Assembly (NCBI RefSeq): GCF_010091925.1
Contig: NZ_WVID01000002.1
Coordinates: 117,081-181,080 of the forward strand
Reading direction: 5' to 3'
Source of the DNA: Nostoc sp. B(2019)
GTDB taxonomy: Bacteria > Cyanobacteriota > Cyanobacteriia > Cyanobacteriales > Nostocaceae
Length of the DNA stretch: 64,000 nt
Positions 1 through 9,954 of this stretch are shown here, one piece after another (positions within the stretch are counted from its first letter, which is position 1; every line of letters begins with the position of its first letter). Position numbers and translations under genes: made by a program. The notes under the pieces are model-generated. The model saw nothing but the letters and a program-made list of their open reading frames with translations. It had not been told where the DNA came from and did no database searches.

Positions 1-292
1 CAGTTGGCTTCTCGACGGGTGTGTTGTCAGTTGGCTTCTCGACGGGTGTGTTATCAGTTGGCTTCTCGACGGGTGTGTTGTCAGTTGGCTTCTCGACGGG
101 TGTGTTATCAGTTGGTTTCTTAACAGGTGATGTGTTGTCGGTGGGATTCTTAACAGGTGCTGTGTTGTCAGTTGGTTTCTTAACAGGTGATGTGTTGTCA
201 GTTGGTTTCTTAACAGGTGATGTGTTGTCAGTTGGTTTCTTAATGGGCGATGTATTGTCGGTTGGATTCTTAATAGGTGATGTGTTGTTTTG
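1..292 (-). repeat. In-frame tandem repeat coding PV(E/K)KPTDNT units
   Basis: About ten consecutive units: 27-bp units (PVEKPTDNT) at 1-117 are nearly identical, and 30-33-bp units (SPVKKPTDNT, SPIKNPTDNT) fill 118-292. The block continues past the left edge. Homogeneity is highest at the distal end, which suggests recent slippage or unequal recombination there. The repeat lies in the C-terminal tail of the FecR-domain gene. Confidence 0.9.
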
Positions 293-1270
293 TGAGTTTT
301 GGTTTGTTGTATTTTCTGCTGAAGAGTTTTGAGGTGTTGTTGAAGTTCTATTAGAATCAGCACCAACGTTATTTTTCGGAGTGTTTACGTTGCTGTTAAC
401 ATCTGTGGCACTTTGCTGCTCAGTATTTGTAGCAGCTTGTCCTGTTTTCTCTGAGGAGTTTGCTGGGGAATTGTCTGTGATAACGTCTTTACTGGGCGAA
501 TTTGAAGGACTAGTAGTTAGCTGCACAAAAGAAGGGTTTTCAATTACTCCCTCGCCTATTATGGGTGGCTGTGCTTTCAAAGCCGCAGCGGTTTCGGCTT
601 GAACACTAGTAATGGCAGGATCAGGTGTAGGTGCAGGATTTTGCCTATTTAAATCAAGTTCTCGAACCAGCTCGCTCGTTTCATAAAAATTTCTCAGATC
701 AAAATCATATAAGCTTTGAAATTTACCTTTTACTATAACTATCATCTGCCCTGCTTCCAGCACTTGAGTTTGAGAAGCTTCCTTATTAGAAACTTCAATG
801 CCACTATTTGTCAGCGCACCCACAATTGTGGTGTCTGTTTGTTGGTTGTGGCGCACAAATAATGCTGAACCACGAATTGCTGCTGCTGCACTCGGTGTTT
901 GTATATGCGTTTGCCCCCTTCCGGGTGGGATGAGCAGCAGCACAGTCCCGTTCGATAGTCTAAAGTTGCGAGTCTTCGGCAAAAATTGAAATACTGCCTG
1001 TTCTCCAATCCGTGCCAAAGAGCCATCATTAAAACGCAAGTCTGCTAGAGAAGCTCGACCAGTTGACAGCCCATCCCCAGGAATCATTGCATCTAATTTA
1101 CGTGCAGGACGCTTCTTTAGGTTATCTCTGGGTATCAGTTGCACTAAGTTGCGGAGATTTTGAATCTCAGCTCGTGTCAGAGGAGTTATGGCACTTGCGC
1201 GATTTGACAAAGGCAACCCTACAATTCCCCAGAAACCAATAATTAACAGTGGAAACGATTTATGAAACAT
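1..1270 (-). CDS. FecR-domain secreted protein with Pro/Lys/Thr repeat tail (C-terminus beyond left edge)
   Basis: The minus frame is open from an ATG at 1270 to the window edge, about 423 codons with no stop. The N-terminus (MFHKSFPLLIIGFWGIVG, then a small-residue stretch ending in ASA) reads as a Sec signal peptide. Residues about 70-180 look like a FecR domain: RASLADLRFNDGSLARIGEQ, then FRLSNGTVLLLIPPGRG and SAAAAIRGSALFVRH are typical FecR beta-strand motifs. A low-complexity Asn/Thr/Ser linker follows, then tandem units of PVKKPTDNT and PVEKPTDNT type. FecR-domain proteins are periplasmic or surface anchored, and in cyanobacteria some accompany CHASE2 sensors; that link is inference here. 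The frame is supported by signal peptide, domain and repeat all lying in it, whereas the plus-strand ORFs here have no recognisable domain. Function unknown. Confidence 0.85.
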   Translation of the reverse strand, partial: MFHKSFPLLIIGFWGIVGLPLSNRASAITPLTRAEIQNLRNLVQLIPRDNLKKRPARKLDAMIPGDGLSTGRASLADLRFNDGSLARIGEQAVFQFLPKTRNFRLSNGTVLLLIPPGRGQTHIQTPSAAAAIRGSALFVRHNQQTDTTIVGALTNSGIEVSNKEASQTQVLEAGQMIVIVKGKFQSLYDFDLRNFYETSELVRELDLNRQNPAPTPDPAITSVQAETAAALKAQPPIIGEGVIENPSFVQLTTSPSNSPSKDVITDNSPANSSEKTGQAATNTEQQSATDVNSNVNTPKNNVGADSNRTSTTPQNSSAENTTNQNSQNNTSPIKNPTDNTSPIKKPTDNTSPVKKPTDNTSPVKKPTDNTAPVKNPTDNTSPVKKPTDNTPVEKPTDNTPVEKPTDNTPVEKPTDNTPVEKPT

Positions 1271-1741
1271 AGTTTGTTTGGGAATTTATAAACTTCAACT
1301 GATACCAAACAAGTTAATCATAGATTCTGATGTTAAAGGTTCAAGCACCTAATAACTGTTACAGCGAATTGTTTCAGGTAAATTTATCTGCATTTTAGTG
1401 TACATTTAATAGATAAAATAGACAATAAATACACTATGTTGAGTTTATTTAAGTTTTTACTCGAAAACTGACATACTATGAAATAACGCCTGGGACAAAT
1501 TTCAAAGTTGGTACTTAATATCAACAGTTAAATGAGGAATACCTTACAGATAATCCTTATCTAATTACCTAAGCCACAGGGTGGGTATGCGTAACAAGAA
1601 GTTGTTGAGGAGCTGTATGAGGTGACTCACTGGCTAAATTTCAGTAAAGTTAGGCAGAAATTTTATCTTCTGATTTGGAACTTCCAGTGCAACTTGTGGG
1701 TCTACATCTGCCAGATGCGATCAACACCTTCAAAGATGCAA
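1271..1741. other. Divergent intergenic region
   Basis: AT-rich spacer between the divergent FecR-domain and beta-barrel genes. It must hold both promoters. No gene or repeat was recognised. A 12-codon frame at 1587-1625 ends over a GTG that could be an alternative start for the downstream gene. Confidence 0.4.
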
Positions 1742-3058
1742 ATGAAGATCTGGAAAAATTTGTTTTTTTGGATTTTGTTAGCATCCAGTGGTGGAAGCTG
1801 TTATTGCATTAAAGTAGATGCGGCAGAATCAGCAAATACAAATATATGGCTTCATCACAATGATTTTGCACCGAAAATAACATCTTTAGCTAGCACACAA
1901 ATTCATCAGCAATGCGAGCAGTTGGAGCAAGAAGCAATTAACTCTTTTTGCAAGCAATCTAGTGAGTCACAGAGTTTACAGTCTCAGATACCGTCAAATC
2001 TGACACAGCAAACACTACCAACAACTGATCAAACTCCAGCACCAACAGAAAACTCTGGAGGTAATCAAGAGCAGGATGACTCGCCACAGCTAGAAGTACA
2101 GCCAAGTAACTTCCCTGCTTCTTCTGACTCAATAGAGCAACTATTAAATGCTCCTGAGCTAAATGAATCTGAAAGACTAGAGAGACTCTGGCAACTGTTG
2201 CAGGAGCAACAACAGCCACCCCTTGAATCTGATAGCGATCGCGAATTGGGGTTAAGGCTACGACCACGACCCCTAGAACAGCTACCACCTCCACCGACAG
2301 AACAGCCTGTAGCTCAGTTTCAGCCCATAGGCTATCTACAGGCTCGTGTTGGTTACTTTCAGACAAGTAACATTTTTTCTTCTAATGATTCTCCAATAGA
2401 AGATGGTTTGATTTTTTCTGGACTAAGACTAGCCTCCGCATATTTCCCTTTGGGATCTAAGACTTATTTAAACGGGTCAATTGATGGCAACTTAATTCGT
2501 TACATAGATCAATCACAATATAATTACAACCAAGTAAAATTCAATCTCAGTATTTACCAGCAGCTATCGCAGCGAATGTACGGAAGAGTTAGTTGGAGTA
2601 ATCAGCAGTTATTTTATGCCAACAACAGCGATCGCTTGGATAACTTTAAAGCTGGCGATCGCTTCTTAGGTGAGAATTCCCTACAACTGTCTTTGGGACG
2701 GCGAGATCCTCTAACTTCAAGATTGATGCTAGATAGCTTCTACGAATTGAGTGTGAATTTTGCTGACCCCGAAAGCCGTAATCGCGTGATCAATTCCTTT
2801 TGGATTTCTTTGAACTACTACTTGCAAAAACCGCTTCAGGTTGGTCTTGATTACCAATTTAACTACTCAGACTTTACGCAGCGCGAGCGCGAAGACCAGT
2901 TTCATCGGCTATTTGGGCATTTGAATTACCAAATCTCCGACTCCATAAATATGAATGTACAGGCTGGAGTTACATTAGGTAGTTCTACAGCTCAAAACAT
3001 TGATTTTGATAGCTGGTTCTTTAGTATCAATTACAATTTGGAACTAGGCCAGTTTTAA
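1742..3058 (+). CDS. Secreted protein with predicted outer-membrane beta-barrel C-terminal domain
   Basis: The start chosen at 1742 gives a clean signal peptide (MKIWKNLFFWILLASSGG). In-frame starts at 1622 (GTG) and 1715 are possible but put about 40 odd residues before it. The mature N-terminal third is Gln/Pro/Ser-rich and low in complexity. From about residue 190 the protein alternates aromatic and polar residues in strand-like blocks (IGYLQARVGYFQTSNIF, LNGSIDGNLIRYID, MYGRVSWSNQQLFY, LQVGLDYQFNYSDF) and ends in Phe (WFFSINYNLELGQF). That C-terminal signature is typical of outer-membrane barrels. About ten to twelve strands can be imagined. No enzyme motif is seen. It may be a surface or porin-like protein; the specific function is unknown. 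Confidence 0.75.
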   Translation: MKIWKNLFFWILLASSGGSCYCIKVDAAESANTNIWLHHNDFAPKITSLASTQIHQQCEQLEQEAINSFCKQSSESQSLQSQIPSNLTQQTLPTTDQTPAPTENSGGNQEQDDSPQLEVQPSNFPASSDSIEQLLNAPELNESERLERLWQLLQEQQQPPLESDSDRELGLRLRPRPLEQLPPPPTEQPVAQFQPIGYLQARVGYFQTSNIFSSNDSPIEDGLIFSGLRLASAYFPLGSKTYLNGSIDGNLIRYIDQSQYNYNQVKFNLSIYQQLSQRMYGRVSWSNQQLFYANNSDRLDNFKAGDRFLGENSLQLSLGRRDPLTSRLMLDSFYELSVNFADPESRNRVINSFWISLNYYLQKPLQVGLDYQFNYSDFTQREREDQFHRLFGHLNYQISDSINMNVQAGVTLGSSTAQNIDFDSWFFSINYNLELGQF

Positions 3059-3097
3059 ACTTGTCCCTTGTCCTTGGTGATTACAAATGACTAATGA

Positions 3098-3919
3098 CTA
3101 CATATAACTAATCCAATCACTCCAGCTACCAGCATAAAGTTTACCCTTACTTATGCCGGCAAGTTCCAAAGAAAGTAAATTCACACAAGCGGTTACACCA
3201 GAACCGCAATAAACTAAAATTTCCTCGGCTGTTTTTATTTCCTCCCATCGACGGCGTTGCTCTGGTTGAGGAAGTAAGTAACCGGAAGAATCTGTAATTT
3301 CTTGCCAAGGATAGTTAACTGCGCCGGGGATATGACCGGCTATTTTATCAATTGGCTCTCGATCGCCTCGATAGCGATCGCTCTCTCTTGAGTCTACCAA
3401 CACTACCTCTGGACTATCTTTGCGATTTTTCACCGCTGTAATATCTACTACCTTGTCTGTTTGTGCTTGAGCTACGAATGTACCCATTTGGGGGGTAGGA
3501 AGGACATCTGTGATCGGATACCCGGCTTTTTGCCATCCAGCAAAGCCTCCATCCAGTACAGCTACTTGCTCATGTCCTAAATAGCGCAACAGCCACCACA
3601 AACGAGCAGCAAAGGCAAAGCGCGAATCATCATAAGCTACAACTAAAGTTTCTTGGGAATTTACTCCAATCGTCGATAATTTGTTAGCTATATCATTGGG
3701 GTTAGGTAAAGGATGTCTTCCGCCATGCTTACCTACGGGACTGGAAAGATCTTGATTCAAATCAAGGTAATAGGAATTCTTTATATGACTTGTTTGGTAC
3801 TGTTGTTGTCCTAATTGTGGATCGGCTAGAGAAAAGCGACAATCTACAATGACAACTTGCGGATCTTCAAGATGTTCAAACAGCCACGTTGGCGAAACAA
3901 CAAATTGGGAATTGTGCAT
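3098..3919 (-). CDS. Sulfurtransferase, 3-mercaptopyruvate type (two rhodanese domains)
   Basis: A 273-residue protein with two rhodanese-like domains, roughly residues 1-140 and 150-273. The inactive N-terminal domain carries VIVDCRFSLADP and HIKNSYYLDL. The C-terminal domain has VLVDSRESDRYRG and the active-site loop YCGSGVTACVN, with the persulfide-forming Cys. The CGSGVTA loop is the version usual in mercaptopyruvate sulfurtransferases; thiosulfate sulfurtransferases usually have CRKGVTA. It would move sulfane sulfur from mercaptopyruvate or thiosulfate to thiol acceptors or cyanide, in the cytoplasm. It is divergent from the methyltransferase gene with only 25 bp between starts, so the promoters overlap. 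Confidence 0.9.
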   Translation of the reverse strand: MHNSQFVVSPTWLFEHLEDPQVVIVDCRFSLADPQLGQQQYQTSHIKNSYYLDLNQDLSSPVGKHGGRHPLPNPNDIANKLSTIGVNSQETLVVAYDDSRFAFAARLWWLLRYLGHEQVAVLDGGFAGWQKAGYPITDVLPTPQMGTFVAQAQTDKVVDITAVKNRKDSPEVVLVDSRESDRYRGDREPIDKIAGHIPGAVNYPWQEITDSSGYLLPQPEQRRRWEEIKTAEEILVYCGSGVTACVNLLSLELAGISKGKLYAGSWSDWISYM

Positions 3920-3944
3920 TGGTCATTATTCAGTTTTTTGTAAG

Positions 3945-4895
3945 ATGTCATTAGAGAATTTTACACCTCAGCTAACAGCAGATGGTTCATTTACCTTCGT
4001 ATCCCAAGAGTTTGGTGAATCTTTCCACAGCCATTATGGAGCTAAGCAGGAGAGTTTTTTCAAGTTTGTAGTTCCCACTCAACTAGTTACAGCCGCACAT
4101 AAACCTGTCTTACGGTTATTTGATGTTTGTTATGGTCTAGGATACAACACAGCAGCGGCTTTACAGACTATTTGGGCAGTTAATCCTAGTTGCTATGTCG
4201 AAGTCATTGGTTTAGAACTGAATCCGTCTGTGCCAAAAGCTGCGATCGCTCATCAGTTATTCGATAATTGGAACTGCAACTACACTGAGATTTTGACCCA
4301 ACTAGCTTTTGAGCATCAAGTGCAAACAGATTACTTGAAAGCAACACTACTAATTGGCGATGCTAGAAGCTCGATTGCATTGGTACGTCAGTCAGATTTT
4401 CGAGCAGATGCGATTTTTCTCGATCCGTTTTCACCACCTCAATGTCCCCAATTATGGACAGTTGAATTTATTCAACAACTGTCATTGTGCTTACATGAAG
4501 ACGGTTTCCTAGCTACTTATTCCTGTGCTGCTGCTGTACGCACAGCATTGTTGGCGGCTGGCTTGGTAATAGCTTCTACTCCACCAGTGGGAAGGCGATC
4601 GCCTGGTACAGTAGCAGCCCATAATAGAGGAATAGGGGAAGCATTGGAATTCCCTACCTCTCCCCTTCTCCCTCTCCCCCCGTCATCTTACCCACTCTCT
4701 CAGGCAGAAAAAGAACATTTGCTAACTCGTGCTGCGATTCCCTACCAAGATCCTGCATTGAGCGATTCTGCTGAAGTCATAGCAATGCGGCGACAACAAC
4801 AGCAACAAGCCTCATCCTTGGAACCTACCTCCCGTTGGCGAAAAAGGTGGCTATTAGGAACTGAAGGTACTGATTTTAAAGGCACTAGTTCATAA
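3945..4895 (+). CDS. MnmC-like (DUF752) SAM-dependent methyltransferase
   Basis: From the ATG at 3945 the protein is 316 residues. The longer frame from 3849 would overlap the divergent sulfurtransferase and is unlikely. LRLFDVCYGLGYNTAAAL is the SAM-binding glycine loop, VIGLELNP the acidic strand-2 residue, and ADAIFLDPFSPPQCPQLWT the D-P-F-S-P motif of the MnmC/MnmD family, which methylates 5-aminomethyl-2-thiouridine at the tRNA wobble position in E. coli. No FAD-dependent MnmC1 half is present, so it is the methyltransferase half alone. Near residue 235 a Pro/Ser/Leu-rich stretch (encoded at 4659-4697 by C/T-rich DNA) looks like an inserted low-complexity spacer, followed by a normal C-terminal part (LLTRAAIPYQDP). 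The exact substrate in cyanobacteria is inferred. Confidence 0.85.
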   Translation: MSLENFTPQLTADGSFTFVSQEFGESFHSHYGAKQESFFKFVVPTQLVTAAHKPVLRLFDVCYGLGYNTAAALQTIWAVNPSCYVEVIGLELNPSVPKAAIAHQLFDNWNCNYTEILTQLAFEHQVQTDYLKATLLIGDARSSIALVRQSDFRADAIFLDPFSPPQCPQLWTVEFIQQLSLCLHEDGFLATYSCAAAVRTALLAAGLVIASTPPVGRRSPGTVAAHNRGIGEALEFPTSPLLPLPPSSYPLSQAEKEHLLTRAAIPYQDPALSDSAEVIAMRRQQQQQASSLEPTSRWRKRWLLGTEGTDFKGTSS

Positions 4896-5637
4896 GAATC
4901 TCCGGCAAATAACCCAAAAATATGTATAATAATTTACAAACCTTTTGACTTCTGTTTCTCACTAGTTATGCAAGGAGTTTTTATGACCTAAATAAATTAG
5001 ATTGCTAATAAGTAGCTAGTAATACATAATAATTAGTGGTATTTACTAATTGTCATTGTTGGCTAAGAAAAAATACTTATATACTTATATGATCACTATA
5101 AAAACTTTAAATTCAAACCCAGATACTTCCATATAAACTGAGCGATTAAAAGATTTTCTGGCGCTGCTATGTTAATCGATATCCGTAAAAAACCTGATTT
5201 AACATTTGCGCGAATTCATCATACTGGAATTTATAGCCGAAAAATTAAACAGCAATATTCCTCTGGTTCTTGTAACATAAAAAACACATGCTGTGAATGA
5301 CTCGGTTAAGCAGTTTGATCAGCTGTCGCACTTTTAAATTGCACATTCTCTTGTGTATTCCTCCGGGGAAGCAAGCTACAAAGCAGTGGTTACAGGAGAA
5401 AGTTAGCAACAGGCCTCCGGTCAAGATTTACTCTGAACTGGAGGATTTTTGCCCAGAATTAACGAAAACGTCTCCAGTTCCGCTTTCGAGAAGCATAACG
5501 CATAATTATCTAGATTAAAAAGTAACACTTATGATATATGACCTTTATGGAAATAGTGCCTTAAATACAGTCAAAAGCTAAACTTTTTTTTTAAAATTTG
5601 ACGCTGTTAACTTTTTCAAGAAAATTGGATTGCCTTT
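4896..5637. other. AT-rich intergenic region
   Basis: Roughly 740 bp without a convincing gene. A 42-codon frame (ATG 5169) ends in a TGA that overlaps the ATG at 5297 of a 73-codon frame. Neither has a recognisable domain, and the second has no ribosome-binding site. They could be decayed coding remnants. The promoter of the HD-GYP gene should lie at the right end. Confidence 0.35.
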
Positions 5638-6867
5638 ATGATTCAATGGAAATCCAAGCATACAGGCTCTACCGAACAAGTTATTAGTGGGTCGAATCCC
5701 CTAAGTAAAGTGAAGAGTATCAGTTCAAATCACGCCGTAGAATTGCAAAATGTAGAGGGTTATTCCTTGGGCTTATCTAAAGAAGACCTTATGCTTGAAG
5801 ATACCCAAGCAGTGTCTTCTTGGATAAAGGCTGATGTTAATGGTGGTGATTCATTGGTATCTAGAACCCTACAAACCAAAGGTTCTAAATTGAATGGCTT
5901 TGACTCAGAGCCACCCAAGGTTTTAGTGGTTGATGACCATGCTGCTAGTCGCATGACTGCTGTTGCCCTTTTAGCTATGGAAGGATACGAAGTAATTGAG
6001 GCAGACAGTGGTTTTGTTGTTGTAGAATTGGTGACACAAAAACAACCCGATCTGATTTTGCTGGATGTGATGATGCCGGGGATGGATGGATTTGAAGTGT
6101 GCCAGCTGCTCAAGCAGGATGAGCAGACTAGGTTAATACCAGTGATTTTTGTTACAGCTCTAAATGATAGGCGATCGCGTATCCGGGGAATTGAAGTCGG
6201 GGCGGATGATTTTCTTACCAAACCTTTTGACCGTGTGGAATTGGCAGCGCGTGTTAAATCCTTAGTGCGGCAGAAGCGTTTGAATGAAGACTTAGACCAC
6301 GCCGAACAAGTACTGTTTTCCATTGCCATGTCGATTGAAAGTCGCGATCCTAATACGGGCGACCACTGCGAACGACTGGTCAAACTGGGACAAGCATTTG
6401 GGGAATACCTCAACCTTTCACGCTACCAAATTCGGGATTTGATGTGGGGTGGTTATCTCCACGATATCGGTAAAGTGGGTATTCCTGACGCGGTGTTGCT
6501 AAAAAAAGGCAAACTCAGCCCCGAAGATTGGCAAATTATGAGACAGCACGTTTTGATTGGCGAAAAAATTTGCCAACCACTACGCAGTATGCGGGGTGTA
6601 ATTCCGATCATTCGCCATCACCATGAGCGCTGGGATGGCTCAGGCTACCCCGATAGACTCAAGGGAGATAAAATTCCTTTATTGGCGCAAGTATTTCAGT
6701 TAATTGATATTTACGATGCTCTAACCAGCGAACGACCTTACAAGAGAGCTTTTACTTCAGAAGAAGCGCTTTTAGTGATGAGAGAAGAAACTGATTCAGG
6801 TTGGCGCAATCCCAAACTAATGCAGCAGTTTACAGAGTTTATTAACTCTTTTCAGGATAGAGAGTAG
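5638..6867 (+). CDS. Response regulator with HD-GYP phosphodiesterase output
   Basis: A 409-residue protein. An unusual ~95-residue unstructured N-terminus precedes a receiver domain (PKVLVVDDHAASR; phosphoacceptor Asp in LLDVMMPGMDG; FVTALND; TKPFD). An HD-GYP domain follows at about residues 225-400: HDIGKVGIPD holds the metal-binding HD pair, and the GYP signature is HHHERWDGSGYPDRLKG. HD-GYP enzymes hydrolyse cyclic di-GMP to GMP when phosphorylation releases the output domain. No histidine kinase is adjacent, so the partner is unknown. All key HD-GYP residues appear present, so activity is expected. Confidence 0.92.
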   Translation: MIQWKSKHTGSTEQVISGSNPLSKVKSISSNHAVELQNVEGYSLGLSKEDLMLEDTQAVSSWIKADVNGGDSLVSRTLQTKGSKLNGFDSEPPKVLVVDDHAASRMTAVALLAMEGYEVIEADSGFVVVELVTQKQPDLILLDVMMPGMDGFEVCQLLKQDEQTRLIPVIFVTALNDRRSRIRGIEVGADDFLTKPFDRVELAARVKSLVRQKRLNEDLDHAEQVLFSIAMSIESRDPNTGDHCERLVKLGQAFGEYLNLSRYQIRDLMWGGYLHDIGKVGIPDAVLLKKGKLSPEDWQIMRQHVLIGEKICQPLRSMRGVIPIIRHHHERWDGSGYPDRLKGDKIPLLAQVFQLIDIYDALTSERPYKRAFTSEEALLVMREETDSGWRNPKLMQQFTEFINSFQDRE

Positions 6868-7045
6868 TCAGGAGACACAAAGAACTCTGAGCGGATCATA
6901 AAATTCGCAGAGATTAGGAGTCAGAAGATAAGAGATAGGAATCTTTGATATTTCTGTCTTCGACAATTAGCTGGTATGATTTGAGCCTAAATCCCAAAGC
7001 ACCAACAGTATTTATCACAATTTTACTGATAGCTGATAGCTAATT

Positions 7046-8428
7046 ATGGTAGTTGTAGCAATTCTAGCGGCAGGACGCGGCACACGGATGAAATCAAACT
7101 TACCCAAAGTTTTACATTCTTTGGGTGGGCGATCGCTAGTAGAGAGAGTTATCGAAAGTGTAGAACCGCTTTCGCCCTCACGGCGGATAGTGATTGTGGG
7201 GTATCAAGCCGAGGAAGTCAAAGCCGCCATGCATTCAATCCCCACCTTGGAGTTTGTCGAGCAGACTGTACAATTGGGTACTGGTCATGCAATCCAACAA
7301 TTACTTCCTTATTTAGAGGGTTACACTGGGGATTTGCTGGTGCTAAATGGCGATTTGCCTTTAGTACGTACCGAAACCCTCAATCATCTGTTACAAACTC
7401 ATCAAGAAAATCAGAACGCAGCCACCATCCTCACCTCGCACCTAAGTGATCCTACAGGCTACGGACGCGTTTTTTGTAACGATGAAAGTATTGTGCAGCA
7501 AATTGTCGAACACAAGGATTGTACGCCTGCTCAAAGGCAAAATAGCCGGATTAACGCTGGGGTTTACTGCTTCCAGTGGCAAAATTTGGCAGAGATACTA
7601 CCGCATTTACAGGCAAACAATGCTCAGAAGGAATACTATCTTACAGATGCCGTGACTCAGGTTGGCAAAGTCATGGCAGTCGATGTGGAAGATTACCAAG
7701 AAATTCTTGGTATCAACGATCGCTTACAACTGGCAACAGCATACGATATTTTGCAAAGACGAGTTAAGGAAAAATGGATGCTGGCGGGTGTTACTCTCAT
7801 CGATCCTACAAGCATCACTATTGATGAAACGGTGGAATTACAGCCGGATGTAATTATTGAACCGCAAACACACCTACGGGGAAATACCACAATTCAAACA
7901 GGAAGTCGCATCGGGCCAGGAACTTTAATAGAAAATAGCCAAATTGGTGAAAATGTCACTGTCAAGTATTCTGTGGTAACAGATAGTGTTGTACAGACAG
8001 GAAGCCGGATTGGCCCATATACGCATTTACGCGGTCATGCACAAGTAGGTGCTGGTTGCCGTGTAGGTAATTTTGTGGAATTGAAAAATACTCAGTTAGG
8101 CGATCGCACAAATGTGGCGCATTTATCGTATTTGGGCGATACCACTACGGGCAATAAAGTCAATATCGGTGCGGGTACAATTACCGCCAATTACGACGGT
8201 GTTAATAAAAATCGTACCATCATCGGCGATCGCACTAGCACAGGTTCCAATACTACCTTAGTTGCACCAGTAACTCTGGGAAACGATGTCTACGTAGCAG
8301 CAGGTTCAACTGTTACAGAAGATGTCTCTGATGATTCCTTGGTAATTGCCCGTGAGCATCAAGTTATCAAACCAGGTTGGGTATCAAAAAAACGTTCAGC
8401 CCAAAGCCAACAACCGAAATCTAGCTGA
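7046..8428 (+). CDS. glmU: Bifunctional GlmU: GlcN-1-P acetyltransferase / GlcNAc-1-P uridylyltransferase
   Basis: A 460-residue protein, the usual GlmU length. The N-terminal uridylyltransferase has the nucleotide loop [18 protein letters not shown] and [10 protein letters not shown]. From about residue 250 left-handed beta-helix hexapeptide repeats follow ([28 protein letters not shown]), with the acetyltransferase active-site region [14 protein letters not shown]. It makes UDP-GlcNAc for peptidoglycan and lipopolysaccharide. The final ~20 residues ([13 protein letters not shown]) are a variable basic tail. It is convergent with the isoaspartyl peptidase gene, with 17 bp between the stops. 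Confidence 0.97.
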   Translation: MVVVAILAAGRGTRMKSNLPKVLHSLGGRSLVERVIESVEPLSPSRRIVIVGYQAEEVKAAMHSIPTLEFVEQTVQLGTGHAIQQLLPYLEGYTGDLLVLNGDLPLVRTETLNHLLQTHQENQNAATILTSHLSDPTGYGRVFCNDESIVQQIVEHKDCTPAQRQNSRINAGVYCFQWQNLAEILPHLQANNAQKEYYLTDAVTQVGKVMAVDVEDYQEILGINDRLQLATAYDILQRRVKEKWMLAGVTLIDPTSITIDETVELQPDVIIEPQTHLRGNTTIQTGSRIGPGTLIENSQIGENVTVKYSVVTDSVVQTGSRIGPYTHLRGHAQVGAGCRVGNFVELKNTQLGDRTNVAHLSYLGDTTTGNKVNIGAGTITANYDGVNKNRTIIGDRTSTGSNTTLVAPVTLGNDVYVAAGSTVTEDVSDDSLVIAREHQVIKPGWVSKKRSAQSQQPKSS

Positions 8429-8445
8429 TAGCTTCAGGCTGATAG

Positions 8446-9402
8446 CTAAGACAAACAGCCAACTTCTGTATTCTCAGGAAGTTCCAAAGTATCACTTACT
8501 GTTACGCCATCGTGGTACGCCGCGAGTAAGACTTGGCTAGTTTTCCCCCAAGCGATCGCCCCACTAGCATCTAAGGCGATCGCTCCCAAATCCCGCTTGT
8601 TCTGGTGGGCTTCCATAAATGAGCGCTGCATAGCATCCTTGAGGCACATCCCATCAGTGACGCGCACTACAATCCGAGCTGCTAAGCACTCATCAATGAT
8701 GTCTTCTCCAATACCAGTGCAGCTGACCGCAGCATGACCAGTAGCATAGTTACCTGCTGGCATTGCTGAATCACTTACCCGCCCAATTCGCTCAAAGCCT
8801 TTGCCACCTGTGGAAGTGCCAGCGGCTAGTTTACCATAGCCATCTAAAGCTACTACTCCTATAGTGCCGCGTCGAGCGTTACTAGTTTCTACTAGTTCGG
8901 GTTCTGCTACCACGCCAGCCATTGTACTTTTAAAGTTATCCTGGCGTTCCTGTATCCACTCTTGCAACCGCAAATCAGTTAAAGCGTTGTAGATGGGAAT
9001 TTGCATTTCCCGTGCCAACTCAGCTGATCCGTAATCTGACAGCACCCGGTCTGGGGACTTTTGTAAAAATTGCGCCAACTCAATAGGATTTTTCACACGT
9101 GAGATATTAATCACGCCACTGAAGCGCCCTAATGCACCATCCATCAGGGAAGCACTCATGCGGATTTGACCATCAGATTGCAGTACTGAACCAGTGCCAG
9201 AATTAAAGCGGGGGTCATCTTCGAGTATGTAGCATCCTTGCACCACTGCTTCGGAAGCAGTTGCTCCAGATAATAGAAGAGAATAGACTTCTTCTACTAC
9301 CTTATAGAGCGATCGGCGCACTACCTCTATTCCCCCTTTGCCGTGGAGAGAACTACCAGCCCCTCCATGAATAATTAATTTAGGTTGCACCTGTAGCTTC
9401 AT
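8446..9402 (-). CDS. iaaA: Isoaspartyl peptidase / plant-type L-asparaginase (Ntn hydrolase)
   Basis: A 318-residue precursor. The N-terminal IIHGGAGS and DPRFNSGTGSVL motifs and the autocleavage site ARR-GTIGVVALD identify an N-terminal nucleophile hydrolase of the isoaspartyl peptidase family. Thr180 would become the nucleophile after self-cleavage into alpha and beta chains. GTSTGGKGFERIGRVSDSAMPAGNYA is the usual substrate loop. It cleaves beta-aspartyl dipeptides released from damaged proteins or from cyanophycin, and L-asparagine less well. In cyanobacteria a role in cyanophycin-derived beta-Asp-Arg breakdown is established for the family. It stands alone. Confidence 0.93.
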   Translation of the reverse strand: MKLQVQPKLIIHGGAGSSLHGKGGIEVVRRSLYKVVEEVYSLLLSGATASEAVVQGCYILEDDPRFNSGTGSVLQSDGQIRMSASLMDGALGRFSGVINISRVKNPIELAQFLQKSPDRVLSDYGSAELAREMQIPIYNALTDLRLQEWIQERQDNFKSTMAGVVAEPELVETSNARRGTIGVVALDGYGKLAAGTSTGGKGFERIGRVSDSAMPAGNYATGHAAVSCTGIGEDIIDECLAARIVVRVTDGMCLKDAMQRSFMEAHQNKRDLGAIALDASGAIAWGKTSQVLLAAYHDGVTVSDTLELPENTEVGCLS

Positions 9403-9509
9403 CTATCTCTTGCGCTATTTGCGTCTCACTTGCGGTTCGTTTCACTAGGGATTGGGTATTGAAGATTGGGTACTGGGTACTGGGAAGAATTTAGTTCCCA
9501 AGACTAGTC

Positions 9510-9674
9510 CTAATCCCCAGTCCCTCTAATTTCAGAACGGCGACGGCGACAACGTTCTGAGCAGTATTTCACTTCGTTCCAGCAATCTTCCCATTTCTTG
9601 CGCCATGTGAAAGGACGTTGACATACCGGACAGATTTTTGTGGGCAGGTCAGATTTAGAACGAGTATGTCCCAT
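9510..9674 (-). CDS. DUF2256 small zinc-ribbon-like protein
   Basis: A 54-residue minus-strand gene from ATG 9674 to TAG 9510. It contains [15 protein letters not shown] followed by [12 protein letters not shown]: two CxxC-type pairs that would bind one zinc. This is the DUF2256 signature, found as very short genes in many bacteria, often near photolyase or cryptochrome genes, which are not seen here. Function is unknown; the basic tail suggests nucleic-acid contact. The downstream segment (9420-9500) is low-complexity spacer. Confidence 0.85.
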   Translation of the reverse strand: MGHTRSKSDLPTKICPVCQRPFTWRKKWEDCWNEVKYCSERCRRRRSEIRGTGD

Positions 9675-9954
9675 ATAAACACTGTGCGGATTAAAATTTG
9701 ATTTCTGAGACAGATGGAAGATAATTATAACCAGTTTGCTACGAAGGGAGGATACTTTTGACGAACAAATGTATAGTCAATCTCTCTATGGGCTTACTTA
9801 TCGACAAACTACTTGGAAAGATAAAACTATAGGCAGATGCTTCAACGCTCAAATAAGTTTGTGCATCTATCCAGAGAAGGTCTTTCGTAGCATTGTCAGG
9901 AAACGAAGAGGTAAACCAACAGAAGTTACAAAACGCGACTCTCATCAGCATCAG

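Noticed and set aside
21-332. Plus-strand frame of repeated LSVGFSTGV units
   Set aside because: It is the antisense of the repeat tail of the FecR-domain gene; the minus frame has signal peptide and domain.
1959-2366. 135-codon minus frame
   Set aside because: Antisense to the low-complexity part of the beta-barrel gene; no domain or ribosome-binding site.
5297-5518. 73-codon plus frame
   Set aside because: No recognisable domain or ribosome-binding site; mentioned only within the spacer entry.
5760-6413. 217-codon minus frame
   Set aside because: Antisense to the HD-GYP regulator.
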